From NCBI GenBank assembly GCA_026770025.1, contig JAMXDE010000007.1, positions 620,001 through 684,000 on the forward strand: a DNA stretch of 64,000 nt, read 5' to 3'. Positions 20,723 through 30,083 of this stretch are shown one piece after another. A program made the position numbers and the translations under genes. The stretch comes from Craspedostauros australis. Its lineage: Eukaryota > Bacillariophyta > Bacillariophyceae > Mastogloiales > Achnanthaceae. Position 1 is the first letter of the stretch. Each line of letters begins with the position of its first letter. The notes under the pieces are model-generated. The model saw nothing but the letters and a program-made list of their open reading frames with translations. It searched no databases and was not told the origin of the DNA.

Positions 20723-23700
20723 TTGAGAATAGCAGCTCTTAACGTGGGGTGCCTGCAGGCGGAATCGAAACATTGGAAGAACGACGATCTGTGGCAATGG
20801 GTCAAGCAGAAGAAATTCGACGTGGCCTTGCTATCAGAGATAGGAGTCAACTGGTCCAAGGTGGGCAAGATGAACTCGTGGAAAGCGAGAGCAAACAAAC
20901 ACGTGCATACAGAAAGGCACGCTCTGGCATACAACGAAAGAGAGAAGCTTGGTGGAATTCGACAGTGGGGAGGCACGGCATGCGTAATCATCGGAAACGT
21001 TGCAGGCAGATACAAGAGTCTGGCCAACGATCCCCGCAAACTGGGAAGGTGGACAAGCATGGCCATAAGAGGCAGACAGGACACCACGGTGCGACTTGTG
21101 AGCGTTTATGTCCCCAACAAGGGGGGTCAGAGCGCTGGCACAGTCTATAATCAGCAGGCATTGTGGTTGGAGTCCCAAGGCATCGACACTGCTCCCATCG
21201 AGCTATTAATCCAAGATTTGGAAGCAGCCATCCAGGAATGGAGGCAAGACGGAGAGGCAGTCATTGTCGGAGGTGATATTAACATGCCGGTGGTTCGCTC
21301 CCAAATGGCGACCATGATGGACCGCCAGCACATGAAGGAGGCGATCCTCAGTCGACACCCGCAAGCCCCAGGCATATCAACAAATGTGAGGGCGAATTCG
21401 AACAGGGTGATCGACGGCATATGGGTGCCAGCATCGGTACAAGTCATACGCGCAGGATACAGCGAGTTTGGAATGTGGGACCACAGAACGGCGTGGATTG
21501 AGATATCTCAAGAATCGATATTTGGATCTATCAGCAAGCCGACTCCCAAATTCGAAGGGCGGAGAGTACAGCTAAACCGACCAATCACGGTTCGAAAGTA
21601 CAAGGCCGAGGTTCGGAAGCAGTACCAACAAGCTAGGATCCCGCAACGCTTAGTGGCGCTCAGAGCAGCCATCGGAGCAGCACACACAATCACTACAGGG
21701 CAAGCAACCGCAATGGAAACCATCGATCGAGAAAGAATGAGCATCATGCTGCAGGCAGAAAGAGGAGCACGCACAATATACACTGGGCAAGTTCCATATT
21801 CTCCGGAGGTCAAACGCAGGGCGATGGAGAAGCAGTTTTGGAACCTGGCGTGGAAGCGAAGGAGAGGCAAGAAAGTAAGCTCGCGATGGTACGAGAGAGC
21901 CAAAAAGCAAGCAGGAATCACTACGAGGACGGCCACGCTCAACATGGATGAACTAGAGGATAAGCGAAAGCGAGCGCACGCACGATGGAAGACGGCGAAA
22001 AAGAACGCACTGAAACACAGACAAACATTCCTGCAAACCAGGGCAGAAGAAATGGCCAAGGCCGGGAACATCACGTCGGAAGCGGCAATAACAACCATCC
22101 AGAAGCGCGAGGAGGTGGTGGAAACGTTCAGAGCTATCCGAGCAGCAATTGGTGAACACAGCAGCGGCAAAGTAACGATGGTGATTGCCAACAACGCGGA
22201 AGGAGAGGAAGAGGTCTTCGAAAAAGAACATGCGGTCATAGCACAATGTATGAAGGCGAACGAAGCGAAGTATCGGCAGGCATATGTGACTCCCCTGCAA
22301 AACTCAGCAATGGAAAGAGAAATGAGGCAAGGAGGGGCGCAGGGCATCAAGCGGCGCTACGGTCACAGGCTGGGGCAGCACGAGGATGCCTTGATTCAAG
22401 CTCTGGCTCCAACGAACAACATACCGTGGGAGGAATCCGACATGGACGTCACGCTGGAAAGCCATCAGCGACTGTGGGCCAAGGCACGAGAGAAGACAAC
22501 TTCTGGGCCGTCGGGTTTACACTTCGGCCTGTGGAAAGCCAACGCGCAATGCGAGCAGCTAGCGCAAGTCGACGCCACCATGCGGGAGATCTCACTGCGA
22601 ACGGGCTACAACCTGGAGCGGTGGCTAGTATGCACGGATATCACCTTGCTGAAGGAACCCGGCAACTTCCGAGTCTCCAGATTTCGAACCATCAGCCTGG
22701 TGGAAGGGGATTTCAACGCCAACTTGAAATGGATAGGCAAAGTGATGATGAAGCATGCAGAGAAGCACCAGATGCTGCCCGAGGAGCAATACGGCAGCCG
22801 CAAGCAGCGAAGTGCGGCAGAAGTCAGCCTGAACAACCGGATGACGGATGACATTGTGAGGATGACGGCTGCGCCCAGTTGCATATGCTCCAACGACGCA
22901 AAAAGTTGCTATGATCGAATGGCTCACGTGCCGCTAGAACTCAGCATGCAGCGTCTCGGCGTTCCAACCACGGTGAGCCGCAGTGTCACCTCCGCCATTC
23001 AGTCCATGCAGCACCACGTTCTCACCGGATTCGGAAAATCGTCCAGAACATATCCGCGACGTGGCACAAAGCTGCAGGGTTTGCTACAAGGTCTTGGTAT
23101 ATCGCCGGCTGGATGGGTGGCCATGAGCTCTCCAATCATGCAAGCGATGGCAGCCAAAGGCTACGGGTTCGGCGCGACGAGTCCCATCACGGCAGAGACG
23201 ACCAAACTCGTGTGTTTTTCGTTCGTGGACGATACGGACCTTATTCACTCGGTCCAAGCGGACGTCGACGATCCCGAAGCATGCACGGCGGAAGTACAAC
23301 GGGTTGTGGACTCGTGGGAAGGAATGTTGAGAGCGACAGGGGGTGCTTTGGAGCCCAGCAAAAGCTACTGGTACCTCATGGTCTTCAAGTGGGACGGGAA
23401 TCAATGGCAGTACAAACGTATCGACGAACAGCCAGGAGACATCAATATCCGGCAACCCGACAGTCAGCAAAGAGCTACCCTTTTGAGACTGCAAGTGGAC
23501 CAAGCCAGGAAAGCTCTGGGAGTCATGGTTCGGCACGACGGCGTGCAAGACGACAACGAGGCATACTACACCGGGAAAGCGGAGAAGTGGGCAGACAAGG
23601 TGCGGCGGAGTCGCATGCTAAGAACACACGCGTGGATCGCCATGAAGGCCACCATCTGGAAAACTCTGGAGTATCCTTTGACCAGTTCCACATTCACGAA

Positions 23701-26191
23701 GGAGGCCACAGAGAGAATCATGAGGCCGGTGCTCCAGGCAGCGTTGCCAGCGGCTGGAGTCCAACGCAATATGTCGCGAAGGATAGTGTTTGGCCCTCTC
23801 GAGCGTTTTGGATTGGGCGTGCAACACCTCTACTACGTGCAGGTGGCAAAGCACCTCGAGATGCTCGCAAGGCACTGGGGGCAGCACACCCTCACTGGAA
23901 AGCTCATGAGGACCTCACTGGAGATCATGACGTTGCAGGTGGGGATGCCAGAGGTATTCCAACAGGACCCAGCGCGGTGGGAACATCTAGCGACGGACTC
24001 GTGGATGAAGGCGGTATGGCAGGAAGCAGCAAGGGTGGGCGTAACAGTGCAGTGGGAGCAAAGGATACTGCATGCCCCTCGAGAACATGATGCGCCAATC
24101 ATGGAGCGCGTCAGAGCCCTCAAGCTCGACAGGAAAGTCGAGCAGGCCATCAACCTGTGCCGCATCAAAAAGCGAGTCTTCTGGATGTCGGATGTCACGT
24201 GCGTAGATGGAGAACACCTCCACCCGGCAGCGGAGAGTCCGGAACTCATCCCGCTCAGAACATCCCGAATGGCATGGCCACCGATAGGATCAGTAAGTCC
24301 GGCCAACTGGAGGCAGTGGGGCCAAGTCGTTCGAAGGCTGTTTCAAGTCTCCAGGACAAGAGTCGCCCGGCTGGCCCGTCCGTTGGGCAAGTGGAGGCAG
24401 TACTCATCGCAGGTGCCGGCGGTTCTATGGGATCCGGGAAGCGATCGTCTCATGCGGCGCGAGCAACCCGAGTTCTGTCTCCGGCGGGTTCCGCGGCGAA
24501 GGCGCGCCAAACTCTACGAGCCATCCGATGGTGCAGTGGGAATGACAACGCATATTATCGATGGCTACACGGAAGGAGATCGGATAGTGGTTACGGGAGC
24601 TGGTGAAGGCTTGCAGGCGGTGCGCGCCGACGAGGCGACAGTGGATCAACTACTGCGCGAAATGCCACAGTCAGCAAAATGGTCAGTGCAGCGCTACGAA
24701 AAGGCAGGTGAATGGGAAACGATAGCGGCGTCCATACGGATAGGTTCGGCAGTAGCCTGCAGCGACGGCTCAGTGGCGGAAGGGAAAGGAGCGTCTGGGG
24801 CGATCATTCTGGCCGATCATGAAGGACGCGGAGCACAGCTACTTGTCCTCAACCTGGCACCAGCGACAAACGAAGTCATGCAATCGCAGCGGGCGGAACT
24901 GGCTGGAATATACGGAGTGCTGGTGATGCTCAATGCCATATGCATGGCCTACGGGATCGTCGACGGCGCCATTGTTCTTGGATGTGACAACCTGGGGGCT
25001 CTCAAAGCCCTGGATCACGAGTGGGCTCTGTCCCCCAAGTCCACGGATGCCGACTTGCAGAGGGCGGTACGAACACTGAGCAGCACGATACCCATTACAG
25101 TACAGGGACGGCATGTGAAAGGCCATCAGGACGACGACGCCGGATGGGGCAACCTAGACCGGTGGGCACGCATGAATGTGGTGGCTGACAAGTTGGCCCG
25201 CATCGCGCGAGAGTCGATACCGGTGAGCGAGGTCCACAGTGGGCACATAAACGGAGAGCACGTATCGTTCGTCTCGCTTGGGAAAATCACCAGGATAACA
25301 TACTCGGCTGTGTCGCGAGGTCCACTATGCGAAGGCATGGTTCACGTCCTTGGGCAACGAGGTGTGGTACGGCGGCCGGAACAGGTCGAGTGGGAGATCG
25401 TCGGCCGGTCCTTGCGAGAGCTGGATCAGGTCAGGCGGCTTCTTACGGTCAAGCTTGTTACCGGAGAGGCGCCAGTGGGCAAGCGCATGAAGCAGTGGGG
25501 GTTACGGAAGTCCGACCTGTGTCCTAGCTGTGGCAGACAGGAAGATGCGACCCATTTCTGGCGTTGCCCTGGAGCGGATCGACTTGGAGTTTCGAAGCGG
25601 CGTCTTCGAGAGCTCGGGGGATGGCTGCGACGTTACCCTACGGCGCCGGCGGTCACAACGCTGCTGTTGACAATGCTACGGAGTCAGCTGGAAGGGTCCA
25701 CATATCTGCAGATGTCCTCTCCCGGTAGTCCTCTCCACGAGGCAGCCGTGAGTCAGGAGTCGGTAGGCCCGCAAGCGTTGCGGAAGGGCATCCTGTCGTC
25801 GAAATGGATAGCGATCCAACAGCAGTTCCTACAGCAGCAGAAGACCCGGCGAACAGCTCCGACATGGGCACAACAGGTCGTCCGGCGAATATGGCACATC
25901 GCCTGGGAGCACTGGTCGGCCAGAAATGACGCCATGTTCCAGGGTGACAGCTCGGCCGAGTCCGAAATGGTCCACGCCCTCCACGAAAGGGCTACATCAC
26001 TTCGGCTTCGCCTCGAGAAAGACCCAGATTCCTATCGACGACTTTTGCAGACGGCTCCGGCAGCAGAGGCGCAAGTTGCACAGGTTGCGGTGTGGGTGGA
26101 GCAAGCAGCACGGCAATTGGGTGAGGCGGCCGCCACAGGCGTCCTCTTCCGATGGCTACAGTGCAGGCATGTGAACCCGGAACCCAGCTAG
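20723..26191 (+). CDS. LINE ORF2: endonuclease, reverse transcriptase, RNase H
   Basis: The frame encodes about 1822 residues from the TTG at 20723, where the endonuclease fold begins (AALNVGC). The endonuclease also shows LLSEIG, GGDINMP and a MWDHR segment. The reverse transcriptase has motif A as NDAKSCYDR (about 724) and the catalytic FVDD at 834-837. The RNase H has D1348, E1392, D1422 and HVKGHQDDD. A C-terminal knuckle CPSCGRQ...H...C lies near residue 1603. There is no ATG before the endonuclease; the frame is open back to 20501, overlapping ORF1 in the +1 frame. The first internal ATG (20870) would remove the catalytic Asn and Glu region. Translation therefore probably uses frameshifting, reinitiation or a non-AUG start. 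All catalytic residues are intact. Confidence 0.94.
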   Translation: MRIAALNVGCLQAESKHWKNDDLWQWVKQKKFDVALLSEIGVNWSKVGKMNSWKARANKHVHTERHALAYNEREKLGGIRQWGGTACVIIGNVAGRYKSLANDPRKLGRWTSMAIRGRQDTTVRLVSVYVPNKGGQSAGTVYNQQALWLESQGIDTAPIELLIQDLEAAIQEWRQDGEAVIVGGDINMPVVRSQMATMMDRQHMKEAILSRHPQAPGISTNVRANSNRVIDGIWVPASVQVIRAGYSEFGMWDHRTAWIEISQESIFGSISKPTPKFEGRRVQLNRPITVRKYKAEVRKQYQQARIPQRLVALRAAIGAAHTITTGQATAMETIDRERMSIMLQAERGARTIYTGQVPYSPEVKRRAMEKQFWNLAWKRRRGKKVSSRWYERAKKQAGITTRTATLNMDELEDKRKRAHARWKTAKKNALKHRQTFLQTRAEEMAKAGNITSEAAITTIQKREEVVETFRAIRAAIGEHSSGKVTMVIANNAEGEEEVFEKEHAVIAQCMKANEAKYRQAYVTPLQNSAMEREMRQGGAQGIKRRYGHRLGQHEDALIQALAPTNNIPWEESDMDVTLESHQRLWAKAREKTTSGPSGLHFGLWKANAQCEQLAQVDATMREISLRTGYNLERWLVCTDITLLKEPGNFRVSRFRTISLVEGDFNANLKWIGKVMMKHAEKHQMLPEEQYGSRKQRSAAEVSLNNRMTDDIVRMTAAPSCICSNDAKSCYDRMAHVPLELSMQRLGVPTTVSRSVTSAIQSMQHHVLTGFGKSSRTYPRRGTKLQGLLQGLGISPAGWVAMSSPIMQAMAAKGYGFGATSPITAETTKLVCFSFVDDTDLIHSVQADVDDPEACTAEVQRVVDSWEGMLRATGGALEPSKSYWYLMVFKWDGNQWQYKRIDEQPGDINIRQPDSQQRATLLRLQVDQARKALGVMVRHDGVQDDNEAYYTGKAEKWADKVRRSRMLRTHAWIAMKATIWKTLEYPLTSSTFTKEATERIMRPVLQAALPAAGVQRNMSRRIVFGPLERFGLGVQHLYYVQVAKHLEMLARHWGQHTLTGKLMRTSLEIMTLQVGMPEVFQQDPARWEHLATDSWMKAVWQEAARVGVTVQWEQRILHAPREHDAPIMERVRALKLDRKVEQAINLCRIKKRVFWMSDVTCVDGEHLHPAAESPELIPLRTSRMAWPPIGSVSPANWRQWGQVVRRLFQVSRTRVARLARPLGKWRQYSSQVPAVLWDPGSDRLMRREQPEFCLRRVPRRRRAKLYEPSDGAVGMTTHIIDGYTEGDRIVVTGAGEGLQAVRADEATVDQLLREMPQSAKWSVQRYEKAGEWETIAASIRIGSAVACSDGSVAEGKGASGAIILADHEGRGAQLLVLNLAPATNEVMQSQRAELAGIYGVLVMLNAICMAYGIVDGAIVLGCDNLGALKALDHEWALSPKSTDADLQRAVRTLSSTIPITVQGRHVKGHQDDDAGWGNLDRWARMNVVADKLARIARESIPVSEVHSGHINGEHVSFVSLGKITRITYSAVSRGPLCEGMVHVLGQRGVVRRPEQVEWEIVGRSLRELDQVRRLLTVKLVTGEAPVGKRMKQWGLRKSDLCPSCGRQEDATHFWRCPGADRLGVSKRRLRELGGWLRRYPTAPAVTTLLLTMLRSQLEGSTYLQMSSPGSPLHEAAVSQESVGPQALRKGILSSKWIAIQQQFLQQQKTRRTAPTWAQQVVRRIWHIAWEHWSARNDAMFQGDSSAESEMVHALHERATSLRLRLEKDPDSYRRLLQTAPAAEAQVAQVAVWVEQAARQLGEAAATGVLFRWLQCRHVNPEPS

Positions 26192-26268
26192 AAGGCAGCG
26201 ACGCATACACGCACACATACATACATACATACGTACAACGACAGAGCAATCTATGGATTCCGTGCTCC

Positions 26269-26287
26269 CTTCGCGCCAGGCGCGAAG
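26269..26287 (+). other. GC-rich hairpin 1 in LINE 3' UTR
   Basis: CTTCGCGCC-A-GGCGCGAAG is a perfect 9-bp inverted repeat 72 bases from the element's 3' end. It is a candidate recognition structure for the element's own reverse transcriptase, as described for stringent-type LINEs. Confidence 0.7.
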
Positions 26288-26307
26288 TTGAAAGGAGGCG
26301 GAGAAAA

Positions 26308-26320
26308 GCGCCTTCGGCGC
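26308..26320 (+). other. GC-rich hairpin 2 in LINE 3' UTR
   Basis: GCGCC-TTC-GGCGC forms a 5-bp stem 20 bases after the first hairpin and 39 bases before the element's 3' end. Confidence 0.65.
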
Positions 26321-26359
26321 AGCCTCATAAGAGGGTTTAATCTTTGCGTTTTTATTTAT

Positions 26360-26376
26360 TGATGCCCACTGGAGTA
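26360..26376. repeat. Right 17-bp target site duplication of the LINE
   Basis: Identical to 18002-18018. It follows the A/T-rich 3' end directly, so the AAT microsatellite after it belongs to the host flank. Confidence 0.9.
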
Positions 26377-26382
26377 GAGCGT

Positions 26383-26383
26383 C

Positions 26384-26417
<34 letters not shown>
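26383..26417. repeat. (AAT)n microsatellite
   Basis: About twelve uninterrupted AAT units directly right of the target site duplication. Confidence 0.95.
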
Positions 26418-26704
26418 GAATAGTTGTGTTGAACGAAGATGAATGTACTCGTGAGTGGTGCGGAGAGGAAGCTGTTGTTGTCCGCTTTCGTATCTTTCTG
26501 TTGCTCTCTTCGTTCTTGTTCGTTCGTGCGGCTGCAAGGGTGCTGTTGAGATTCTTGGAACTTCCACAGATGGGACTGGGATTGGGCTCTTGCGTTGTAG
26601 AATTCTGTCGCCCTCACTCTCTCTGTCTCCGGAGAGAGTGAGAGATCTGTAAATGCATCCTTGGATGTATGCTGATAGCTATAACGGGTATGGTACGATT
26701 ATGT

Positions 26705-26724
26705 ATGGTACCATGCGCGTAGAC
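26705..26724. repeat. Dispersed intergenic motif, copy A
   Basis: ATGGTACCATGCGCGTAGAC; it recurs at 34431-34450 with one mismatch and partly, in reverse orientation, at 13181-13194. Confidence 0.7.
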
Positions 26725-26760
26725 GGGTGTGACATGGGCATTGTGCGGACGTAGACAGGT

Positions 26761-26776
26761 AGAGAGACGTCTCTCT
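26761..26776. other. Perfect 16-bp palindrome at SLX1 3' flank
   Basis: AGAGAGACGTCTCTCT is its own reverse complement and ends nine bases beyond the SLX1 stop codon on the minus strand. It could form a hairpin in the 3' UTR. Confidence 0.75.
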
Positions 26777-26785
26777 CCCCCCGCT

Positions 26786-28243
26786 TTAGTCTAGTTCAAT
26801 CACTTCTCGGTTGCTGCATGTGACGTGTTCATGGATACTTGTCTGCCCGATCGGCTGTTGATGGGCGCCGTGGAACATTCCATCGCTGTCTTCGTCAGTG
26901 TCGTCCTGCATCATGAAGAGAGGATTGAAACTGACGTCGCTGTTGGTTGATTGGTCATCGTGATTTGTTTCGTGCGGTCCTGTCACTGCCGGAGCGTTGC
27001 GGCCTTCCTGTGCTCGTTCTAGTGCTACTGCTGGTACTCGCGACCGTGGTGTTGGTTTTGGTGATGCCGTTGCTGTTCTTGGGTGTTGTGGGTGAGCACT
27101 GCTCGTTGCATGACTCTGCCACGGTGGATAATTCATGTTATCTTTTTCATCATCATCATGATCATCATCTTTTTCTTCATCATCTCCTGCTGCTGCTGCT
27201 TCTATTTGTGCTTCAGTATCACACGTTTGTGGCAACCCCTCGACGACTTCTGGAATAGCGTCTCTCGAAGTGCTTTCAGATGCATCCGTGCTGTGAGAAC
27301 AGCAGGCAGCATTAAGCCACATGAAATCTGCGCCATCGCTATCTTCATCCATGCTAGTATCGTCCGCGTTGGAGCCGAATGGCGCTTTGCACGATGGGCA
27401 CATTCCACTCTGATTTTCCGCGTGAATGTCGGAACAAACTTCGTGCATCATCTCGCCGCAAAAATCACAGACAGTGGCACCAATCTCCTCCGCTGCACGG
27501 ATCGGACGACGGCACCACATGCAATCGTTGGTAGGGATGCTGCTGGTGCATGGTTGCTCTTGCAGTGGGCACCCCCCGGCTTGTGCTCTGTCAACGGCTG
27601 CAGGCCTCGGTGCGGGCACTGGCATTGGCGCACGTACTCGTGGGGACTCTTCGGGTTGTTCATCATTCCTTAGACCTGCTCTGCTGGGCTTTCTCGTCCG
27701 TTTTGCATGCTGTTTCATAAATGGTAACTCGGATAGATGGCTCGCAACTTCCAGTTCGATGCTCTGGGGAAAGAATTGCCGATCCGACTCGATCAGTTTG
27801 AGGACCCGTGTCTTGTACTGCTGCTCGAAGAAGTACACGGTGAGGTGAGAGCAACCGCAGATCTCTTGAACGCAATGCGTCAAGAGCATGTGCATGATCG
27901 CCAGCTGACCGACAGCACCGCGCTTGCGTTTCATGGTCTTGGCATAGTCGCGGCCCAACCGCCCTCGCACGGCGATGGATCCATCGCAGTGCTGCCAGGC
28001 CCATTCGAACTGCAGAGCCGACTTTTGCGTGGGGAACCCATGAATGATGGCGACGAATCTCCATGGCCGTCCGGATTTCCTGGTGCGGAATGCGCCGCCG
28101 TGCTTCAAGTCGCCGTTGTGCTGCCGCAATCGCCGGTGTGGGTTGGTGGTGAAGCCGACGTACGTCTTGATGGGATGCTTGGGATCGTCGCTTTTCAGCA
28201 GGTAGCAGTGGAAGTGACGCGTTGGCTGTGCCTCATCCTCCAT
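26786..28243 (-). CDS. SLX1: SLX1 structure-specific endonuclease subunit
   Basis: This is the 485-residue catalytic subunit of the SLX1-SLX4 nuclease, which cuts branched DNA such as Holliday junctions and flaps in the nucleus. The N-terminal GIY-YIG domain starts with FHCYLL and TYVGFT. It has the catalytic-type Arg in RRLRQHNG and the family segments GRPW and ALQFEWAWQH containing the catalytic Glu. A C-terminal RING/PHD-like zinc domain follows, with CMWCRRP, CDFCGEMMHEVC and CPSC. The domain order is that of SLX1. The remainder is an acidic, low-complexity extension much longer than in yeast or human SLX1. The last residues (VIELD) resemble a SUMO-interacting motif. The ATG at 28243 leaves only a short leader before the nuclease fold. 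Confidence 0.92.
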   Translation of the reverse strand: MEDEAQPTRHFHCYLLKSDDPKHPIKTYVGFTTNPHRRLRQHNGDLKHGGAFRTRKSGRPWRFVAIIHGFPTQKSALQFEWAWQHCDGSIAVRGRLGRDYAKTMKRKRGAVGQLAIMHMLLTHCVQEICGCSHLTVYFFEQQYKTRVLKLIESDRQFFPQSIELEVASHLSELPFMKQHAKRTRKPSRAGLRNDEQPEESPRVRAPMPVPAPRPAAVDRAQAGGCPLQEQPCTSSIPTNDCMWCRRPIRAAEEIGATVCDFCGEMMHEVCSDIHAENQSGMCPSCKAPFGSNADDTSMDEDSDGADFMWLNAACCSHSTDASESTSRDAIPEVVEGLPQTCDTEAQIEAAAAGDDEEKDDDHDDDEKDNMNYPPWQSHATSSAHPQHPRTATASPKPTPRSRVPAVALERAQEGRNAPAVTGPHETNHDDQSTNSDVSFNPLFMMQDDTDEDSDGMFHGAHQQPIGQTSIHEHVTCSNREVIELD

Positions 28244-28460
28244 CTCGCGTCTCTCCTCTTGTGTGCATCGGCGACGTATGGGACATTCGCAAGACCAGAT
28301 TGAAGCTGGAATACGTACGGCAGGGTGGAGTCTGGAATGGTTTGGCTTGGTATGGTACGGTATGGTAAAGTATGGTATTCTATGATGGAGTGGAATAGAA
28401 GATGATGGTAGTATAGTCGAGTACTATGGAGTATGCAGGTTCACGTCATGCTTGTGATTG

Positions 28461-28485
28461 CGGATGCGGATGCGGATGCGGATGT
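28461..28485. repeat. (GCGGAT)n short tandem repeat
   Basis: Four consecutive GCGGAT units in the SLX1 upstream spacer. Confidence 0.9.
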
Positions 28486-30011
28486 CCGACCGATGCTGCA
28501 AGCTCCTCAATGCATGGGGCACAGCAGCTGCAAGCGAAGTTGGAGCGCGTGTGCGATTGCGATTGCATGTGCGAGTGCGAGTCGGAGCGTTAGTATGAGG
28601 GCAGCGGCGGTCTTTGCGGTCCTCTCTTCCATTGACCACTGGCCGATGGTCACTGACCTTTCGCCTTTCGCAAAATGGCGGGGTCGATGTCATTGGTGTC
28701 AAGCCAAATCCTCCTGTCGCAGAAACAAGTCTCCGTTTCTGCGCGCTTCTGTGAACCGTAATTCGGTACCGCATCACTAGTACTATTGTCGTCGAATTCA
28801 GAGAATGGTACTTTTGAAACCCAGTCGTGTTGGGTTTTCGAAAAGGTTCATTGGGTGATTGAACGGATGCTGACGTGTCACTCATTCCAATGTTGGCTCG
28901 GTTTGCTTGTTTCGGTTGAGGCCAGCACGTGCTTTTGGCTGCTCGATGGATGGCTTCTCAATAACCGACGCTCTCATTTCTTGGCAGTATCTTGGCTCGT
29001 TGGCGGTTATCGGAGTACATTAATGACATTAATGTATGAATACAAGCACTTTGTCGACAAGGTCGCTATTCCTAAATACAAAAGTCGTCGGCACGTCCTA
29101 ACGTACCAATTCGTTGCGTTGGGGGAACACAGAGAGCATCTCCAAATCGACATCTAGCCGTTGGCGAGAACAGATGCAAGTCAGACAGAACAGGAGAAAT
29201 GACAGGCGATGCTTCTGGAAGTCGCTGGCCGTTCGCAGCGAGATCCTTCCTCGTTTCCTCCCTTCCCTCTCCTTGCTTTCTTCGTTTCGCACGCTGTTGC
29301 GACGTACTGTATGGCAACAGCGTGTCGCATACATACGCAGCGTGACAGGGAGGAGCGACAGTTGGAGCGTTTGGGGAATCAATTCACTCATGTGCGAGGA
29401 CGCTACAATGGTCACACCACACGAGCACGCGCAGATACTCGCAGTTATACCGCACAACGAGCAGTACGAGTACCTCAGCAACACGCAGACATCCATTTCA
29501 ACGCATCACAATCTCACGTCAAGTTGATCAAGAAAGCTCAGACCAATTCCCCAGCTGCCATCAACAACGGTACGTCCAATGAACCCCAATTATGTTGTTC
29601 ACCATGGCGACCAACTGACGGCGACGGAGGAGCTCCGGTTGCAGTGGACGCCGCCCAACTGCCCCGCCGTGGATGGTCGGTCGGTTGGTGTGGTGTGCTC
29701 AAGTCAGATCCGGTCTGACCTGATGTGGACTCTCATCCCCAGATTGACCCTGCCCACGACGCACGCTTGTCCTGGGGCATGCCTTTCCTCCAGGGAAAAT
29801 CAGCTGAGACGCAGCATAGGCATATCGCCAAAGCGGGCGTACGGCGGTGCCGACGCAACTGCGGGTGCAAGTGCATGTTCATGTTTGTCCAAATGAACCC
29901 ACCCAAGCGCATCGTCCATCATGTTGGTGTGGACACAATCGTTTTTCTCACAGATCTGCCCCAAATCCCAACGTACACCGCACACTGCCCCAGCGCACAA
30001 TACGCACAACC

Positions 30012-30061
30012 AATACAATACAAATACAATACAATACAAATACAAATACAAATACAATACA
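30012..30061 (+). repeat. (AATAC)/(AAATAC)n repeat in a 5' leader
   Basis: Mixed AATAC and AAATAC units end 23 bases before the ATG at 30084. The G-free, A-rich leader should be unstructured, which suits efficient translation of a gene with strong codon bias. Confidence 0.85.
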
Positions 30062-30083
30062 CACTACGCAGAAACGAAACACA

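Larger units (their letters stand above)
18019..26359 (+). mobile_element. Complete non-LTR retrotransposon (LINE), 8341 bp
   Basis: The element has a 129-bp A/C-rich 5' UTR, ORF1, an overlapping ORF2 (apurinic-type endonuclease, reverse transcriptase, RNase H, Cys/His knuckle) and a 168-bp 3' UTR. A perfect 17-bp direct repeat flanks it. It ends in an A/T-rich TTTTTATTTAT rather than a poly(A) tail. Both ORFs are free of stops, so it is recent and possibly competent. The endonuclease-RT-RNase H order places it near the I/Jockey-type lineages or the related LINEs common in diatoms; the exact clade needs a phylogeny. Confidence 0.93.
26377..26785. other. Spacer between LINE and SLX1 3' end
   Basis: Ancestral upstream flank of the nucleoredoxin gene. 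It holds an (AAT)n microsatellite (26383-26417), a CTCTCT/GGAGAGAG inverted repeat near 26612-26643, a copy of the dispersed ATGGTACCATGCGCGTAGAC motif (26705-26724) and a perfect 16-bp palindrome (26761-26776) just after the SLX1 stop. No gene is seen. Confidence 0.6.
28244..30083. other. Gene-poor spacer, 1.8 kb
   Basis: Divergent promoters of SLX1 and the acidic membrane protein should lie here. Visible elements are degenerate TATGGTA repeats (28340-28390), a (GCGGAT)n run (28461-28485), paired ACATTAATG units near 29021-29038, and (CAATA/CAAATA)n just before the next ATG. Open frames on both strands have no recognisable domain. Confidence 0.6.

Noticed and set aside
29847-30083. 79-codon in-frame extension of the acidic protein
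   Set aside because: It would bury the clear signal peptide at 30084 and its last part is an AATAC repeat.
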